64,000 nucleotides of DNA from Vreelandella massiliensis. Lineage in GTDB: Bacteria; Pseudomonadota; Gammaproteobacteria; Pseudomonadales; Halomonadaceae. Within the stretch, counting starts at the first letter, position 1; every line of letters starts with the position of its first letter. Positions 11,052-23,318 of the stretch are shown one piece after another. Where the stretch lies: contig NZ_LT699744.1 of assembly GCF_900155385.1 (NCBI RefSeq), positions 453,562 through 517,561 of the forward strand, in the 5' to 3' direction. The translations under genes and the position numbers were made by a program. Below the pieces are notes generated by a model. It was not told the DNA's origin. It worked only from the letters and a program-made list of their open reading frames with translations, and did not search any database.

Positions 11052-13331
11052 ATGCTGAGCAAAGAACTTGAACTGACCCTGAACACGGCTTTCACCGTGG
11101 CGCGCTCGAAGCGTCACGAGTTTATGACCGTTGAGCATCTGCTGCTGGCGCTACTCGATAACGCCTCGGCGGTCGATGTGCTGAAAGCCTGCGGGGCCAA
11201 TGTGGATAAGCTGCGGTCCGATCTGCAGGATTTCATTAATTCCACCACACCGTTGATTCCAGAGGGGCAGGGCGAACGCGAAACCCAGCCGACCTTGGGG
11301 TTTCAGCGCGTGCTGCAGCGAGCGGTCTTTCACGTACAGTCGTCGGGTAAAAGTGAGGTAACCGGCGCCAACGTGTTGGTCGCTATTTTCTCTGAGCAGG
11401 AGAGCCAAGCCGTTTATTTCCTCAAACAGCAGAGCGTGGCGCGCGTTGACGCGGTCAATTATATCGCCCACGGCATTTCCAAAGTCTCCGGGCACAGCGC
11501 TTCTCCCTCGCCGTCGCAGCAGGAGTCGGAGGAGGCCGAAGAGGGCAGCAGTGAAGGGGCGTCACACCCGTTAACGGGTTATGCGACCAACCTGAACGAG
11601 CAGGCGCGCCAGGGCAAGGTCGACCCCTTGATCGGGCGCGATTTCGAGCTGGAGCGCGTCGTGCAGATTCTTGCCCGTCGGCGCAAAAATAACCCGCTGC
11701 TGGTAGGCGAAGCCGGCGTGGGTAAAACGGCTATCGCCGCCGGTTTGGCCAAGCGTATTGTCGAAGAGGACGTCCCCGAGGTTATTAGTGATGCCGTGGT
11801 CTACGAGCTGGATATGGGCGCGCTACTGGCGGGCACCAAATACCGCGGTGACTTTGAAAAACGCCTCAAGGCGCTGCTAGCCGAGCTTAAAAAGCAGCCG
11901 CACGCGATTCTGTTTATTGATGAAATCCACACCGTGATCGGTGCGGGCGCTGCCTCGGGCGGGGTCATGGATGCTTCCAACCTTCTCAAGCCGCTGCTCT
12001 CCTCGGGTGAGCTGCGCTGCATTGGCTCGACGACCTTCCAGGAGTTTCGCGGCATCTTTGAAAAAGACCGGGCACTTGCCCGCCGCTTCCAAAAGGTCGA
12101 TGTGCTCGCGCCCTCGGTGGACGATACCATCAAGATCCTCAAGGGCCTGCGTTCGCGCTTTGAGGAGCATCACGAGCTTAAATATACCGATGGCGCGCTA
12201 GAAACCGCCGCGCGCTTGGCCGATCGCTACATCAATGACCGTTTCCTGCCGGATAAAGCCATCGACGTCATCGATGAAGCCGGCGCGCATCAGCGGATGC
12301 TTCCGCCTGAGGTGCGTGTCGATACTATCGATGTGGATCAGGTTGAAGCGGTGGTCGCATCGATTGCACGGATCCCGCCGAAGAGCGTCTCTAGCTCCGA
12401 TCGTAAACTGCTGGAAAACCTCGATCGCGATCTCAAAATGCTGGTATTCGGTCAAGACGAAGCGATCGACAGCCTCGCGGCGGCGATCAAGCTTTCGCGC
12501 GCCGGCTTGAAATCCCCCGATAAGCCGGTGGGGAGCTTCCTCTTCGCTGGGCCCACCGGTGTGGGTAAAACCGAGGTGGCCAAGCAGCTCTCGCATATCA
12601 TGGGCATTGAGCTGGTGCGCTTTGATATGTCCGAGTACATGGAGCGGCACACCGTCTCGCGCCTGATTGGCGCGCCTCCCGGCTATGTGGGCTACGACCA
12701 GGGGGGGCTGTTGACTGAGGCGATTACCAAGCAGCCCCACTGCGTGTTGCTGTTGGATGAAATCGAAAAAGCGCACCCGGAAGTCTTTAACCTGCTGCTG
12801 CAGGTAATGGATCACGGCCGCTTGACCGATAATAACGGGCGCGAAGCCGACTTCCGCCACGTGATCGTGATCATGACCTCTAATGCGGGCGCCGAGCAGG
12901 CTTCGCGCCGCTCGATCGGCTTCCAGACGCAGGATCACTCCACCGATGCGATGGAAGTGATTCGGCGGACATTCTCGCCCGAGTTCCGCAACCGCCTCGA
13001 CGGTATTATCCAATTTAGCGCGCTGCCCACCGATGTGGTACGCAACGTAGTGGATAAGTTCTTGATCGAGCTGCAGGCGCAGTTGGACGAGAAGCGCGTA
13101 CAGCTGGATGTGGACGATGCGGCACGCGACTGGCTCGCCGAGCAGGGTTACGACCCGGATATGGGCGCGCGTCCCATGGCGCGTTTGATCCAGGAGAAGC
13201 TCAAAAAGCCGCTTGCCGAGATGATTCTATTTGGCGAGCTTGCCGAGCACGGCGGCATTGTGCACGTCGGCTTGGAAGAGGGCGAGCTGAGCTTGTCAAC
13301 CGAGTCGGAAATGGCCGGTGCGCCAGAGTAA
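11052..13331 (+). CDS. clpA: ATP-dependent Clp protease ATP-binding subunit ClpA
   Basis: AAA+ unfoldase that feeds substrates into ClpP. Order: double Clp_N repeat (about 1-145), first AAA+ module with GEAGVGKTA (about 217), second with GPTGVGKTE (about 500), and the C-terminal ClpB-D2-small domain. 759 residues, like E. coli ClpA (758). The ATG at 11052 follows AGGGGA; the frame open from 10998 adds an unlikely leader. With clpS and the transferases bpt and aat nearby, this gene supplies the degradation arm of the N-degron pathway. Confidence 0.97.
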   Translation: MLSKELELTLNTAFTVARSKRHEFMTVEHLLLALLDNASAVDVLKACGANVDKLRSDLQDFINSTTPLIPEGQGERETQPTLGFQRVLQRAVFHVQSSGKSEVTGANVLVAIFSEQESQAVYFLKQQSVARVDAVNYIAHGISKVSGHSASPSPSQQESEEAEEGSSEGASHPLTGYATNLNEQARQGKVDPLIGRDFELERVVQILARRRKNNPLLVGEAGVGKTAIAAGLAKRIVEEDVPEVISDAVVYELDMGALLAGTKYRGDFEKRLKALLAELKKQPHAILFIDEIHTVIGAGAASGGVMDASNLLKPLLSSGELRCIGSTTFQEFRGIFEKDRALARRFQKVDVLAPSVDDTIKILKGLRSRFEEHHELKYTDGALETAARLADRYINDRFLPDKAIDVIDEAGAHQRMLPPEVRVDTIDVDQVEAVVASIARIPPKSVSSSDRKLLENLDRDLKMLVFGQDEAIDSLAAAIKLSRAGLKSPDKPVGSFLFAGPTGVGKTEVAKQLSHIMGIELVRFDMSEYMERHTVSRLIGAPPGYVGYDQGGLLTEAITKQPHCVLLLDEIEKAHPEVFNLLLQVMDHGRLTDNNGREADFRHVIVIMTSNAGAEQASRRSIGFQTQDHSTDAMEVIRRTFSPEFRNRLDGIIQFSALPTDVVRNVVDKFLIELQAQLDEKRVQLDVDDAARDWLAEQGYDPDMGARPMARLIQEKLKKPLAEMILFGELAEHGGIVHVGLEEGELSLSTESEMAGAPE

Positions 13332-13343
13332 ACCTCAAACCAG

Positions 13344-13411
13344 CGGCCGGAGCGATGTTCCGGCCGAACCGACACCAGGTATACGAAAGCGCCCTGTCAT
13401 CGACGGGGCGT
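13344..13411. terminator. possible bidirectional hairpins between convergent clpA and infA
   Basis: Two hairpins, CGGCCGGA/TCCGGCCG (13344-13366) and one around CGCCCTGTC/GACGGGGCG (about 13390-13410). Neither has a proper T run, so a role in ending either gene is only inferred from position. Confidence 0.35.
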
Positions 13412-13464
13412 TGTCGTGTATAGCGCTCGCAAATTCGCGTTAAGGCGAAAACCGGGCGCTTAAC

Positions 13465-13683
13465 TCAGCGCGAGCGGTAAACAATGCGGCCCTTGGATAG
13501 GTCGTAGGGCGTCAGTTCAACTTTAACTTTATCGCCGGTCAAAATGCGGATGTAGTTTTTACGCATTTTGCCTGAGATATGAGCTGTGACGACGTGGCCA
13601 TTTTCCAGCTCAACACGGAACATGGTGTTGGGAAGGGTGTCGATAATGACGCCTTCCATTTCAATATGATCTTCGCGTGCCAT
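13465..13683 (-). CDS. infA: translation initiation factor IF-1
   Basis: 72-residue OB-fold protein, [20 protein letters not shown] through [20 protein letters not shown] and ending KGRIVYRSR, matching the IF-1 consensus along its whole length. Binds the ribosomal A site with IF-2 and IF-3 during initiation. Lies between clpA and bpt in the order conserved in Pseudomonas relatives. Confidence 0.98.
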   Translation of the reverse strand: MAREDHIEMEGVIIDTLPNTMFRVELENGHVVTAHISGKMRKNYIRILTGDKVKVELTPYDLSKGRIVYRSR

Positions 13684-13819
13684 ATAGGCAGATCCTCACT
13701 TGATGAACGTTATGGGTGTCATATCGGTTTTGCCCCTATCGGTTTTGTGCCTAGGGGCGAGACGAAAGAACAGCGCTATATTGTGCCGTAAGGCTGGCGT
13801 CAAGGCAAAAAAGCCGTGC

Positions 13820-14557
13820 TTAAAAGGTAATAAGAGGCCGCCATTGGCGTCCATCGAGAATTTCCAGCGGTGAAAAGGCCTGTTTGTAGCGCATTTTGCG
13901 GCACTCTTTGATCCAGTACCCGAGATAGAGATGAGGTAACCCTTTGGCGCGCGCCAGCTCAATTAGCTTGAGGATGGCAAAGGTGCCCAGCGAGCGTTTA
14001 TCCAGCGCCTCATCGGCGGCAAAAAACGTATAGATAGCCGATAGCCCATGCTCTAACTGATCAAATGCCGCGACGCCAACCAGCTCGCCGTTCAGGGTCA
14101 TCTCCAAAAGCTGGGCGTAGGGTTCATCAAGGGTTAAAAACGTACGGTACTGCTCGCGGCTAGGCGGGTACATGTCGCCATCCGCGTGACGCTTGGCGAT
14201 GTAGTCGGCGTAAAGCGCATAGTGACGCGGATCAAAGTGAGCGCTTACTGGGCGGGTGTGAATATCGGCGTTGCGACGGTAAAGTTTGCGCTGCGTGCGG
14301 TTAGGCGCAAACGCCTCCACGGGGATACGCACCGAGCGGCATGCGTTGCAGCCCTCGCAGTGAGGGCGGTAGAGGTGGCGACCGCTACGGCGAAACCCAA
14401 GCAGCGAAAGCGAATCGTAAACGCCGGGCTGAGGAGGCTCTTGCGGGTCTAAGAAAAGCGTGGTCGCTTCACGCCCCGGTAGGTAGCTACAGTCGTGTGG
14501 CACCGTTAAAAAAAAACGCAAATCCCTGACGGGTCGGCGTGGCGCGCTGCTACTCAC
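13820..14557 (-). CDS. bpt: aspartate/glutamate leucyltransferase (Ate/Bpt family)
   Basis: Transfers Leu from Leu-tRNA to proteins with N-terminal Asp or Glu, making ClpS-recognised degrons. The N-terminal half has the HDCSYLPGREATTLFLDP segment and the conserved pair CEGCNACRSVRIPV (about residues 67-80); the C-terminal half is the GNAT-like transferase fold ending in the HLYLGYWIKECRKMRYK region. 245 residues. GTG start with AAGGAG upstream. In related genomes aat lies immediately upstream; here an IscB element separates them. Confidence 0.92.
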   Translation of the reverse strand: MSSSAPRRPVRDLRFFLTVPHDCSYLPGREATTLFLDPQEPPQPGVYDSLSLLGFRRSGRHLYRPHCEGCNACRSVRIPVEAFAPNRTQRKLYRRNADIHTRPVSAHFDPRHYALYADYIAKRHADGDMYPPSREQYRTFLTLDEPYAQLLEMTLNGELVGVAAFDQLEHGLSAIYTFFAADEALDKRSLGTFAILKLIELARAKGLPHLYLGYWIKECRKMRYKQAFSPLEILDGRQWRPLITF

Positions 14558-14574
14558 GGTTCGTCTCCTTATTG

Positions 14575-14590
14575 ACTACGTCATCAGATT
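14575..14590. repeat. 16-bp imperfect direct repeat, left copy (flank of IscB element)
   Basis: ACTACGTCATCAGATT, repeated at 16354-16369 as ACTACGTCACCAGATT (one mismatch). The right copy covers the last codons of aat. The two copies bracket the IscB element. Confidence 0.6.
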
Positions 14591-14602
14591 TTGCGCGGGA
14601 TA

Positions 14603-14651
14603 CCCGGTACTTCTAGTGCCGGGAGGGATAGCGCGTCGCTCGCAGAGCGAC
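14603..14651 (-). terminator. right-end hairpins of the IscB element
   Basis: Two stems, one with CCCGG arms (14603-14623) and one GTCGCTC/GAGCGAC (14635-14651), just after the iscB stop codon. They resemble subterminal hairpins recognised by Y1 transposases and could also stop transcription, though no T run follows. Confidence 0.5.
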
Positions 14652-14656
14652 CTGGA

Positions 14657-16033
14657 TTACGCCACCGCTTGTCTCGCTTCTCCTTTTGTTGGTTGATGGA
14701 TAGTCGGCATGACGTAATAGCCGTAGCCATCGCCTCGTTGGATCAGGGTGCAGTGCCTGTGCGAGATGCCCTGCACGGCCCCTTGATCAGTCTGGATGTT
14801 GAAACTGCCTGTCTTGCGCACCGCGACACGGCCGTTATGGGTGCCGGCCTTCTTGCCAGCGGGCACGATGGCCTTGACCATATCGCCGGTTTGAAAGCCG
14901 TGTACCTGCTTCTGATGCATCAGGTGGCCGCGTGGAAAACCGTGTTTCGTCAGCCGCGTGCGCTGGTAACTGCCGCGGCCGGTGCATTGGATCGCCAGCG
15001 TCGGTACGACCCAATCGTGCAAGCTGTCGAAAACACCGACACAGGCCGCGTCCAGCGCATGGGTCTTGGGAATGTCGAGGCGCTGGCGGTTATACTTGGT
15101 GCGCCCGCCGGTGCCAACAGCCACCGGCAGGCCGGGGGCGTTGAGCGCGGTGAACAGCACCCAACGGGGGGCATTGACCGCGCTGGCATCACGCAGCGGG
15201 CGCTTGAGTTCACGCTGCACGCGCTCCAGCCGTGCGTCCGCTAACAAACCGTTGGCCTTGAAGCGCTTTTTCAGGCCTTTATCACGCGCAAAGAAGTCCG
15301 CCAGGGGTAGTGAGTCCTTGGCCTGATTGCAGTCGTGGCAGGCCATGGTCAGGTTGCTGACCCGGTTAGAGCCGCCGCTTGAACTCGGCACCACATGCTC
15401 AATTTCCAGCGGTGTATCAGCGGCACCACAGTAGGCGCACTCACGACCCCATTTCTCCAGCAGGTACTCGCGCACTTCGTAGCCTAGCAGCGTACCCTGC
15501 TGGTATTCGACGCCGCTGATTTCCGGGTTTTCCAGCTTCTGGGTATCAAAGCGCACCAACTCCTGGCTGATGCCAGTGACCGGCGCCAGCCGAGAAAGCC
15601 GCTCCACCCACGCCATCACCGTATCCACCCGATGCTGCAAGCTGGGCGGTAGCCAGTCGGCTTTGCGCTTCCGGTTGTCAAAGCGTGGGGCGCGGTAGCG
15701 CAGGTTCTTTGAGCGGCGACGCCGACGAAAGGCGGCGCGCTGCGCTAGTGCTTTTTTGATCTGAAAGCCGCGATGCACCAGGTCAAACAGGCACAGCACA
15801 TGGCGCTGCTCACCGTCCGATTCACGCATCAGCGCCAGCCCGGTCGTTTTGCTGCCGGGATCGAGCCCTAAGCGAAGCGGTTGCGTCTCGCCGCCGACGC
15901 GATCTTTCAGTCGTATGCAGAACGGGTAGTGTTTATGCACCACGGCGCGACCGCGCTCTAGCAGCAACCGCGCCCGCTTTTCGCTACACGGCATTAACGG
16001 CTGCTTCTGTTTGTCCAGTACGAAAACCGCCAT
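14657..16033 (-). CDS. iscB: RNA-guided endonuclease IscB
   Basis: 458 residues with the full IscB layout: N-terminal PLMP domain (VLDKQKQPLMPCSEKRARLL, residues 5-24), RuvC-I LGLDPGSKTTG (Asp58), Arg-rich bridge helix RRRRRSKNLRYR (103-114), RuvC-II SQELVRFD (Glu158), HNH domain with IEHVVPSSSGG (His213) and paired CxxC motifs (Cys199/202, Cys232/235), RuvC-III THALDAA (His325, Asp328), and a C-terminal target-interaction domain. All nuclease residues are present. IscB proteins are ancestors of Cas9 and cut DNA guided by an omega RNA encoded just upstream. AAGGAGG lies before the ATG. No frameshift or truncation. Confidence 0.95.
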   Translation of the reverse strand: MAVFVLDKQKQPLMPCSEKRARLLLERGRAVVHKHYPFCIRLKDRVGGETQPLRLGLDPGSKTTGLALMRESDGEQRHVLCLFDLVHRGFQIKKALAQRAAFRRRRRSKNLRYRAPRFDNRKRKADWLPPSLQHRVDTVMAWVERLSRLAPVTGISQELVRFDTQKLENPEISGVEYQQGTLLGYEVREYLLEKWGRECAYCGAADTPLEIEHVVPSSSGGSNRVSNLTMACHDCNQAKDSLPLADFFARDKGLKKRFKANGLLADARLERVQRELKRPLRDASAVNAPRWVLFTALNAPGLPVAVGTGGRTKYNRQRLDIPKTHALDAACVGVFDSLHDWVVPTLAIQCTGRGSYQRTRLTKHGFPRGHLMHQKQVHGFQTGDMVKAIVPAGKKAGTHNGRVAVRKTGSFNIQTDQGAVQGISHRHCTLIQRGDGYGYYVMPTIHQPTKGEARQAVA

Positions 16034-16330
16034 GCGATTTCCTCCTTAAAACGTACCCTTACGGGTCTGGTATCGCGGGGCTTGCGCCCCATCTCCCCTC
16101 GGGAATGTCGATAACCGGCTCCTGCCTGGCGGCAGCGATCAAGCCCTTCGGCGTTTTACCTTGCGCCAGCATGATCCTGACCTTTCAGTGCCCGCCGCTG
16201 AGTGAAGTACGGCGGGGTGAGTCTTGACGACCTGTTATCAACGTAGCGGGTTGGTGTCCGCTCTCCCTGGTCAACCGGGCTTGCTTTCACAAGCCTCTGC
16301 CTTCAGGCAGAGGTAGTTGACGTAGGTGAC
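16034..16330 (-). ncRNA. omega RNA (HEARO-type) of the IscB element
   Basis: Non-coding stretch directly upstream of iscB, packed with stems read 5' to 3' on the minus strand: CCTCTGCC/GGCAGAGG (16294-16313), GGCTTG/CAAGCC (16277-16295), CCCGCCG/CGGCGGG (16191-16216), CTGCC/GGCAG (16123-16136), GGGGC/GCCCC (16077-16090) and ACCC/GGGT (16055-16066). IscB loci encode their guide RNA here, with a ~16-nt guide at the 5' end drawn from the sequence outside the element, i.e. about 16314-16330. Boundaries are estimated by analogy; the structure is seen directly. Confidence 0.8.
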
Positions 16331-16353
16331 AACTTTCTGCTTAAAACGTTAGC

Positions 16354-16369
16354 ACTACGTCACCAGATT
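16354..16369. repeat. 16-bp imperfect direct repeat, right copy
   Basis: ACTACGTCACCAGATT, overlapping the aat stop codon; matches 14575-14590 at 15 of 16 positions. Confidence 0.6.
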
Positions 16370-17113
16370 GGCACTATTTGGCTCCGCCAGCGCCAAGAGC
16401 CAGGGTGATGGCGGCACACGCGGCGCCTCGCTAGGAGACGTTGGCCATGTAAATGCATGATGAGGTAGCCAGACTTTAAGATAGTCGATGAACGCCTCAC
16501 GGGCGACCGTAACCGCCCCCAGGCTTGCCAGGTGGGGCGTATGCATTTGGCAATCGATCATCTTACCACCGTATTGGCGCATCGCCGCGCAGAGATAGGC
16601 AAGCGCGACTTTTGAGGCATCGGGCGTGAGAGAGAACATGGATTCGCCGAAAAACACAGGGCCCATCGCCAAACCATATAGGCCGCCCACCAAGGTGTCG
16701 TGTTGATACACCTCTATGCTGTGGGCGATGCCATGCTGGTGTAGTCGACAGTAGGCGTCCTGCATTTCCGGGGTGATCCAAGTACCGCTTTCGTGTCGCC
16801 TGGGCGCGGCGCAGTTGCTAATCACCGTGTCGAACTGTTGGTCAAGCGCGATGCGAAAGCCGCCGTGGCGTAGCCGCTTGGTTAAGCTGCGGCGCTGTTT
16901 GAACGCTGCGGGAAAGAGCACCATCCGCGGGTTGGGGCTCCACCATAAAATAGGATCGCCGTCGCTGTACCAGGGAAAGATGCCTTGGCGGTAAGCGCTC
17001 ACCAACCAGGTGGGCGAAAGCTTCCCACCCGCCGCGAGTAGGCCATCGGGTTCATCGAGCGCCATACCGGTATCGGGAAAGTGGGGGATAGACGCAGAAA
17101 GCCAAGGTAGCAT
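16355..17113 (-). CDS. aat: leucyl/phenylalanyl-tRNA-protein transferase
   Basis: Adds Leu or Phe to proteins with N-terminal Lys or Arg, creating ClpS degrons. 252 residues with the family landmarks EPDGLLAAGGKLSPTWLVSA, YRQGIFPWYSDGDPILWWSP and GLAMGPVFFGESMFSL, followed by KMIDCQMHTPHLASLGA. The C-terminal ~25 residues after FTWPTSPSE are Pro/Ala-rich and variable. In the ancestral order it would be followed by bpt; the IscB element now lies 1 base past the shared repeat. The reading frame itself is not damaged. Confidence 0.95.
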   Translation of the reverse strand: MLPWLSASIPHFPDTGMALDEPDGLLAAGGKLSPTWLVSAYRQGIFPWYSDGDPILWWSPNPRMVLFPAAFKQRRSLTKRLRHGGFRIALDQQFDTVISNCAAPRRHESGTWITPEMQDAYCRLHQHGIAHSIEVYQHDTLVGGLYGLAMGPVFFGESMFSLTPDASKVALAYLCAAMRQYGGKMIDCQMHTPHLASLGAVTVAREAFIDYLKVWLPHHAFTWPTSPSEAPRVPPSPWLLALAEPNSANLVT

Positions 17114-17269
17114 GTAATGCTCCCAATACGAGACGATTCGAGAGAAGTCTGGGACGGCAGCAGGATGCTCGGTATGATGCCATCACGCAAGTTAGGTAAC
17201 GCCACGTTGTATAGAGGCTGTTTTTCAAAAGTGTATTGATTGTGATGTCGGTGCGAAAGGGAGAGACGC

Positions 17270-20368
<3,099 letters not shown>

Positions 20369-20504
20369 CCACCGGCGGGGTAAACGTGCAAACACCAAGA
20401 AAGCGCTTTGGAAGATGAAACCTAGTGGCAGATCACGCGTCTGATGGCACATCACATACTCTGCCCGGCAGCGAGTTTCCGGCGGGTGGCTAAGGGAGAT
20501 CACT

Positions 20505-21218
20505 ATGTCGAATAGGAACACCGTGTTGAACAGTGGCGTGCGCGAGAATGACGTTTCTTCCCGTGGAGCGAAGGAGAGTACACCGGCACGACCGTTTTCG
20601 CTGGCGCTCGCCACTAGCGCGTTAGGGCTGGTTATGGCGCCAGCGGTATGGGCCAACGAGGCGGCGCAGCGGTTAACCGAGCGTCTTGAGCCGTTGGAGA
20701 CGTACCAGGCTACGTTTGAGCAGCGCATTCTGGATGGCAGTGGCGAGCGGCTGCAAGAGGCGAATGGCGAAATGTGGCTCTCGCGCCCCGGGCTTCTACG
20801 CTGGGAAGTGGAAGCCCCCTATGCGCAAACGGTGGTAGCGGATGGGGAGGATGTCTACCTATATGACCCCGATCTTGAGCAAGTCACCGTGCAGCAAGTA
20901 GACGATCGCGTAACTCACACGCCCGCCATGCTGCTTTCAGGCAACGTTGAGGACCTAGCCCAGAGCTACGACATTTTCTACGAAAAAGAGAACGAAGAGG
21001 ATGTGTTTACCCTAATACCGCTCTCCAATGAAACGCTTTTTGAGGAGTTAAGCCTCACCTTTAATGGCGAAACGCTGACAGAGCTCTGGATGACCGATAG
21101 CACCGGCCAGCGTACCGCGATCGCGTTTAGTGATATTCAACAAAATGGCAGCATTGACGAGGAGCGTTTTACCTTTGACGTGCCCGATGGCGTCGATGTG
21201 ATTCGAGAGGCGCGCTAG
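20505..21218 (+). CDS. lolA: outer-membrane lipoprotein carrier protein LolA
   Basis: Periplasmic chaperone that carries lipoproteins from LolCDE to LolB. The 237-residue frame has a signal sequence unusually far in (hydrophobic FSLALATSALGLVMA at about residues 31-45, cleavage near VWANEA), so a longer polar n-region of about 30 residues precedes it; start could be internal, but GGGAG precedes this ATG. Mature part shows TYQATFEQRILDGSGERLQE and the family tail FDVPDGVDVI. Its stop overlaps the convergent rarA end by four bases. Confidence 0.93.
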   Translation: MSNRNTVLNSGVRENDVSSRGAKESTPARPFSLALATSALGLVMAPAVWANEAAQRLTERLEPLETYQATFEQRILDGSGERLQEANGEMWLSRPGLLRWEVEAPYAQTVVADGEDVYLYDPDLEQVTVQQVDDRVTHTPAMLLSGNVEDLAQSYDIFYEKENEEDVFTLIPLSNETLFEELSLTFNGETLTELWMTDSTGQRTAIAFSDIQQNGSIDEERFTFDVPDGVDVIREAR

Positions 21219-22549
21219 CCAGGCGCTTGATCCGCTTCTTGGTCGCGGCGTTCGCGCCAGGCCATAATCTCGGCAAAGCGCTTCTCCTGGCCGAATTGAC
21301 TGGGCTGATAGAACGTTGCGCGCTCAAGCGACTCAGGCCAGCAGTCGTGCGCGCTTCCCGCGGGATACCCCTCCGGCTCATTGTGCGCGTAGCGGTAACC
21401 GCTACCGTGGCCTAGGCTCTTCATCAGCTTGGTGGGCGCATTGCGTAGATAGGTAGGCACCTCAACTTGCGGCTGTTGGCGCACGAAGCGCTGTGCCGCC
21501 TTCCAGGCTTGGTCGATGCGGTTGCTCTTAGGCGCCACGGCCAAGTGAATGGCGGCGTGGGCAATCGCCCGCTGGCCTTCGTAGTCGCCTAGGCGCAAGT
21601 AGGCATCCCAAGCGGCTATCACCAGCGGCAGTGCGCGTGGGTCGGCGTTGCCCACATCCTCTGAGGCGATAGCGGTCAGCCGTCGCACTACGTCAAGCGG
21701 GTCCCCCCCGCCCTGGATAAAGCGGGCGATATACAGAAGGGCGGCGTCCGGGCGTGATGAGCGTATCGACTTGTGAATTGCCGAGAGCAGATCAAAGTAG
21801 GCATCGCCTTGCTTATCGAAAGCGCTGGCCTGGTGGCCGATCACATCATCCAGCGCGCTACGATGGAGCACTTCGCGGCCGTTTTCTTGCACGGTAAAAT
21901 CGCAGGCGGTTTCGAGTAAGCCAAGCGCCCGGCGCGCATCGCCGGCGCTGGCATGGGCGAGCACCCTGAGCACGTCGTCTTCCACCTCAATCGCCCGCTG
22001 GCCTAGCCCCCGCTCGCGATCGTTAAGCGCTTGGCGTAAAACGGCGATCAGCTCATCCTCGCTTAGCGGCTTGAGCACGTAGACCCGCGCCCGGGAGAGC
22101 AGCGCCGAGTTAACCTCAAACGAGGGGTTTTCCGTGGTGGCGCCAATCAGGGTTAAAAGGCCGGACTCAACGTGAGGTAAAAGCGCATCCTGCTGACTTT
22201 TGTTGAGCCGGTGAATCTCATCCAGAAAAAGAATCACCGGGGTAGGCGTAAGCTGCCGGGCGCGCTCGACCACCGCGCGGATCTCTTTTACCCCCGCCAT
22301 CACTGCGCTGAGCGTTTCTAAGTGGGCATTAGAGGCGTTCGCCAACATCTCGGCAAGGGTGGTTTTGCCCACCCCCGGAGGGCCCCAAAGCATCATGGAG
22401 CGAACCACACCAGACTCCGCCATGCGGCGCAAAGGCTTGCCAGGGCCCACGAGCGCTTGCTGGCCGACATAGTCGTTAAGAGAGGTGGGGCGCATGCGAA
22501 AGGCGAGCGGGGCGTCGCCGCCGGGGGTAGACGTTGAGAACAGATCCAT
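21215..22549 (-). CDS. rarA: replication-associated recombination protein A (RarA/MgsA ATPase)
   Basis: AAA+ ATPase related to clamp-loader subunits, acting at stalled forks. Begins [20 protein letters not shown], with Walker [10 protein letters not shown], Walker [11 protein letters not shown] and sensor-1 [11 protein letters not shown], then the MgsA tetramerisation region ending in [18 protein letters not shown]. The ATG at 22549 gives 444 residues, near E. coli RarA (447); the frame upstream to 22666 lacks homology. The ftsK-lolA-rarA order is conserved. Confidence 0.96.
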   Translation of the reverse strand: MDLFSTSTPGGDAPLAFRMRPTSLNDYVGQQALVGPGKPLRRMAESGVVRSMMLWGPPGVGKTTLAEMLANASNAHLETLSAVMAGVKEIRAVVERARQLTPTPVILFLDEIHRLNKSQQDALLPHVESGLLTLIGATTENPSFEVNSALLSRARVYVLKPLSEDELIAVLRQALNDRERGLGQRAIEVEDDVLRVLAHASAGDARRALGLLETACDFTVQENGREVLHRSALDDVIGHQASAFDKQGDAYFDLLSAIHKSIRSSRPDAALLYIARFIQGGGDPLDVVRRLTAIASEDVGNADPRALPLVIAAWDAYLRLGDYEGQRAIAHAAIHLAVAPKSNRIDQAWKAAQRFVRQQPQVEVPTYLRNAPTKLMKSLGHGSGYRYAHNEPEGYPAGSAHDCWPESLERATFYQPSQFGQEKRFAEIMAWRERRDQEADQAPG

Positions 22550-22667
22550 GCAGGCTCCGTGGAACGTGACAGCGTGACTCGCTGTCGGTGGTAATAAGCG
22601 CAGCGTCAGGCTACTGTTAGGCGTAAGCAAATAATTGGGCGTATGCGATAACAAAGGAGATGGCACA

Positions 22668-23213
22668 ATGTTACATCAACTGCGTCTGGACCATGCCAAT
22701 ATGGCGCGAATGCTGCACGTCCTGCAGCTGAAGCATAAAACCTTAGCCAAGGGCGAGCGGCCCAACTTCCAGTTGATGCGCGAGGTCGTGGACCACATTC
22801 TTGCCTATATGGAAAAATTTGCGGCGCCACTTGAACGCGAGTTCGTTGAATGCTTGCAGGAGCGCGCGCCAGAGCATGTGGACGTGGTGAAAGACATGCT
22901 CATTGAATATCGCGATTTGAAACCGCGGCTGTCCCAGCTCTCCACTGATATCGATATGATTTTAATGGACAGTGTCATGACGATGGACCGCTTCGCTGAC
23001 GATTTGAAGCAGTATCTGGAAGCGCACCGCGCCTATTTGCGTAAAGAGCGGGAAGTGCTTTTCCCGCTGGTAGAAAAGTACTTTAGCGAAGAAGATTTGA
23101 TACGACTGCGTCAAGCCCTGCCTGAGGGCGCCGAGCAAGAGCTAGAGCGCCTGCAGCAGGCTTACCCAGAGCTTTACGCTGAGCTGCGCGGTGCTGACAT
23201 ACCGACACTCTAG
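22668..23213 (+). CDS. hemerythrin HHE domain protein
   Basis: 181 residues beginning MLHQLRLDHANMARMLHVLQ, an all-helical protein with the metal-ligand pattern of HHE hemerythrin proteins: His near residue 9, HILAYMEKF near 41-49, and HRAYLRKE near 119-126. Such proteins bind a di-iron centre and are linked to oxygen or nitric-oxide sensing or iron repair; the specific role here is unknown. AGGAG lies nine bases before the ATG. Divergent from rarA by about 118 bases. Confidence 0.8.
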   Translation: MLHQLRLDHANMARMLHVLQLKHKTLAKGERPNFQLMREVVDHILAYMEKFAAPLEREFVECLQERAPEHVDVVKDMLIEYRDLKPRLSQLSTDIDMILMDSVMTMDRFADDLKQYLEAHRAYLRKEREVLFPLVEKYFSEEDLIRLRQALPEGAEQELERLQQAYPELYAELRGADIPTL

Positions 23214-23318
23214 CATCGCACCCGCATCTATTGGCAAAGCACTTGTCTTTAAAGCACTCGTCTCGGGGCGTGATACAATCACCGCCCCGATTTTCGTTTT
23301 TAAGGGCACCCGTAAAGC

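Larger units (their letters stand above)
14591..16353 (-). mobile_element. IscB-encoding IS200/IS605-like element, no transposase gene
   Basis: The segment between the two 16-bp repeats holds one gene, iscB, preceded on its strand by about 300 bases of structured RNA and followed by two hairpins (14603-14623 and 14635-14651), as expected for IS200/IS605 ends. No tnpA (Y1 transposase) is present, so movement would need one supplied in trans. It lies between aat and bpt, both on the minus strand. The exact ends are inferred; the true left end is probably near 16314-16330, just outside the first RNA hairpin. Confidence 0.7.

Noticed and set aside
12198..13013. 271-codon frame antisense to clpA
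   Set aside because: Codon-position shadow of clpA without start signals.
14603..14623. CCCGG hairpin after iscB as a standard terminator
   Set aside because: No T run on either strand; more likely an element end structure, so I kept it only in that role.
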